Source of the DNA: JBEVJC01 sp040510375
GTDB lineage: Bacteria > Bacteroidota > Bacteroidia > Chitinophagales > Chitinophagaceae
DNA length: 64,000 nucleotides
Direction of reading: 5' to 3'
Assembly (NCBI GenBank): GCA_040510375.1
Contig: JBEVJC010000016.1
Span: forward strand, 124,001-188,000
Part shown: piece after piece, positions 63,802 through 64,000 of the stretch
How the letters are laid out: every line of letters starts with the position of its first letter
How positions within the stretch are numbered: the first letter of the stretch is position 1
Made by a program: the position numbers and the translations under genes
The notes under the pieces: generated by a model
Told to the model about the DNA's origin: nothing
Databases searched by the model: none
Seen by the model: only the letters and a program-made list of their open reading frames with translations

Positions 63802-64000
63802 ATGACATCAGTTGCACCCCGGACAGATACTGGTATCAGTACAAATATGCTGCCCTTCGAGATCCATACCATGACATGGATCGAGGAGAACAGGAGTGCT
63901 TTTCGCAGGGAAGCTCACCGGCATAACTATTATGTGGTCATCTGGTTTATCAGTGGAAAGGGTTTTCATATAATTGATCTGGAACGGTTCGAATTAGAAC
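63802..64000 (+). CDS. AraC-family regulator, N-terminal part (runs off window)
   Basis: About 66 residues from the ATG at 63802 are visible. FRREAHRHNYYVVIWFISGK, followed by GFHIIDLERFEL, is the start of the AraC_binding cupin-like domain found in many Bacteroidota AraC regulators. The DNA-binding HTH part lies beyond the window. Located after a siderophore receptor but behind a terminator, so it is a separate unit; the target genes are not visible. Confidence 0.75.
   Translation, partial: MTSVAPRTDTGISTNMLPFEIHTMTWIEENRSAFRREAHRHNYYVVIWFISGKGFHIIDLERFELE

Noticed and set aside
63794..63839. ACAGGTATAT and ATACTGGTATCAG near the start of the AraC-family gene
   Set aside because: They are like the GntR-type operator halves but stand more than 20 bases apart, with the second inside coding sequence.
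1..64000. CRISPR arrays, tRNA or rRNA genes, complete insertion sequences or prophage
   Set aside because: I looked for repeated spacers, cloverleaf-like segments, transposase motifs and phage structural genes and saw none.

Overview
The window looks like the chromosome of a member of the Bacteroidota, most probably the Chitinophagaceae or a close relative. The evidence is a SusC/SusD pair, several Bacteroidota-type lipoproteins (DUF4136, DUF4476, DUF6263, DUF4198), a SecA with the long Bacteroidota insertion and a C-terminal SEC-C motif, a malic enzyme fused to a phosphotransacetylase-like domain, FG-GAP/ASPIC-UnbV lipoproteins, and several TAnnTTTG-type -7 promoter boxes close to start codons. 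I saw no rRNA, tRNA, CRISPR array, complete insertion sequence or prophage. The genus is not determined.

Layout. 1-2.1 kb: N-terminal part of an alpha-2-macroglobulin-like protein, cut by the window edge. 2.5-9.3 kb: a DUF4476 secreted protein, then on the minus strand sucD, a DUF4198 protein, an Mla-type lipid ABC transporter pair (ATPase and permease) and maeB. 9.4-16.4 kb: an ABC exporter pair, an M20 amidohydrolase, a SPOR-domain protein, and a deoC/ALDH/ALDH-like operon in which the second aldehyde dehydrogenase has lost its catalytic half. 16.5-21.0 kb: a two-gene operon of secreted amidohydrolases in which only one of three domain copies keeps the metal-binding motifs. 21.0-22.1 kb: a hipB-like regulator behind an array of operators, followed by a hipS/hipA remnant with a large internal deletion. 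22.2-30 kb: housekeeping genes secA, atpG, scpB and lysA. 30.2-36 kb: two exported ferritin-like proteins, a thioredoxin-like protein, a hot-dog-fold protein, a beta-CASP metallo-hydrolase and lipoproteins.

36.2-60.9 kb is the most coherent accessory region. On the plus strand are susC, susD and two very large FG-GAP/ASPIC-UnbV lipoproteins. Facing them is a ten-gene minus-strand operon: a GntR-type regulator with a sugar-binding-protein-like domain, a cupin glucose-6-phosphate isomerase, a ROK sugar kinase, a long mannose-6-phosphate isomerase, a cupin, an MFS sugar porter, a large six-hairpin-like glycosidase, a glycosylasparaginase, CutC and a SRPBCC/GyrI-like protein. A GH30 glycosidase is divergent from it. 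A 19-bp direct-repeat motif lies upstream of susC and, 23 kb away, in the regulator/GH30 intergenic region (16 of 19 positions identical). This suggests that one regulator controls both arms, which would form a single glycan uptake and hexose-phosphate catabolism locus. The substrate is not known; mannose or GlcNAc-containing glycans are an inference.

61.3-64 kb: a siderophore-type TonB-dependent receptor and the start of an AraC-family regulator that runs off the window.
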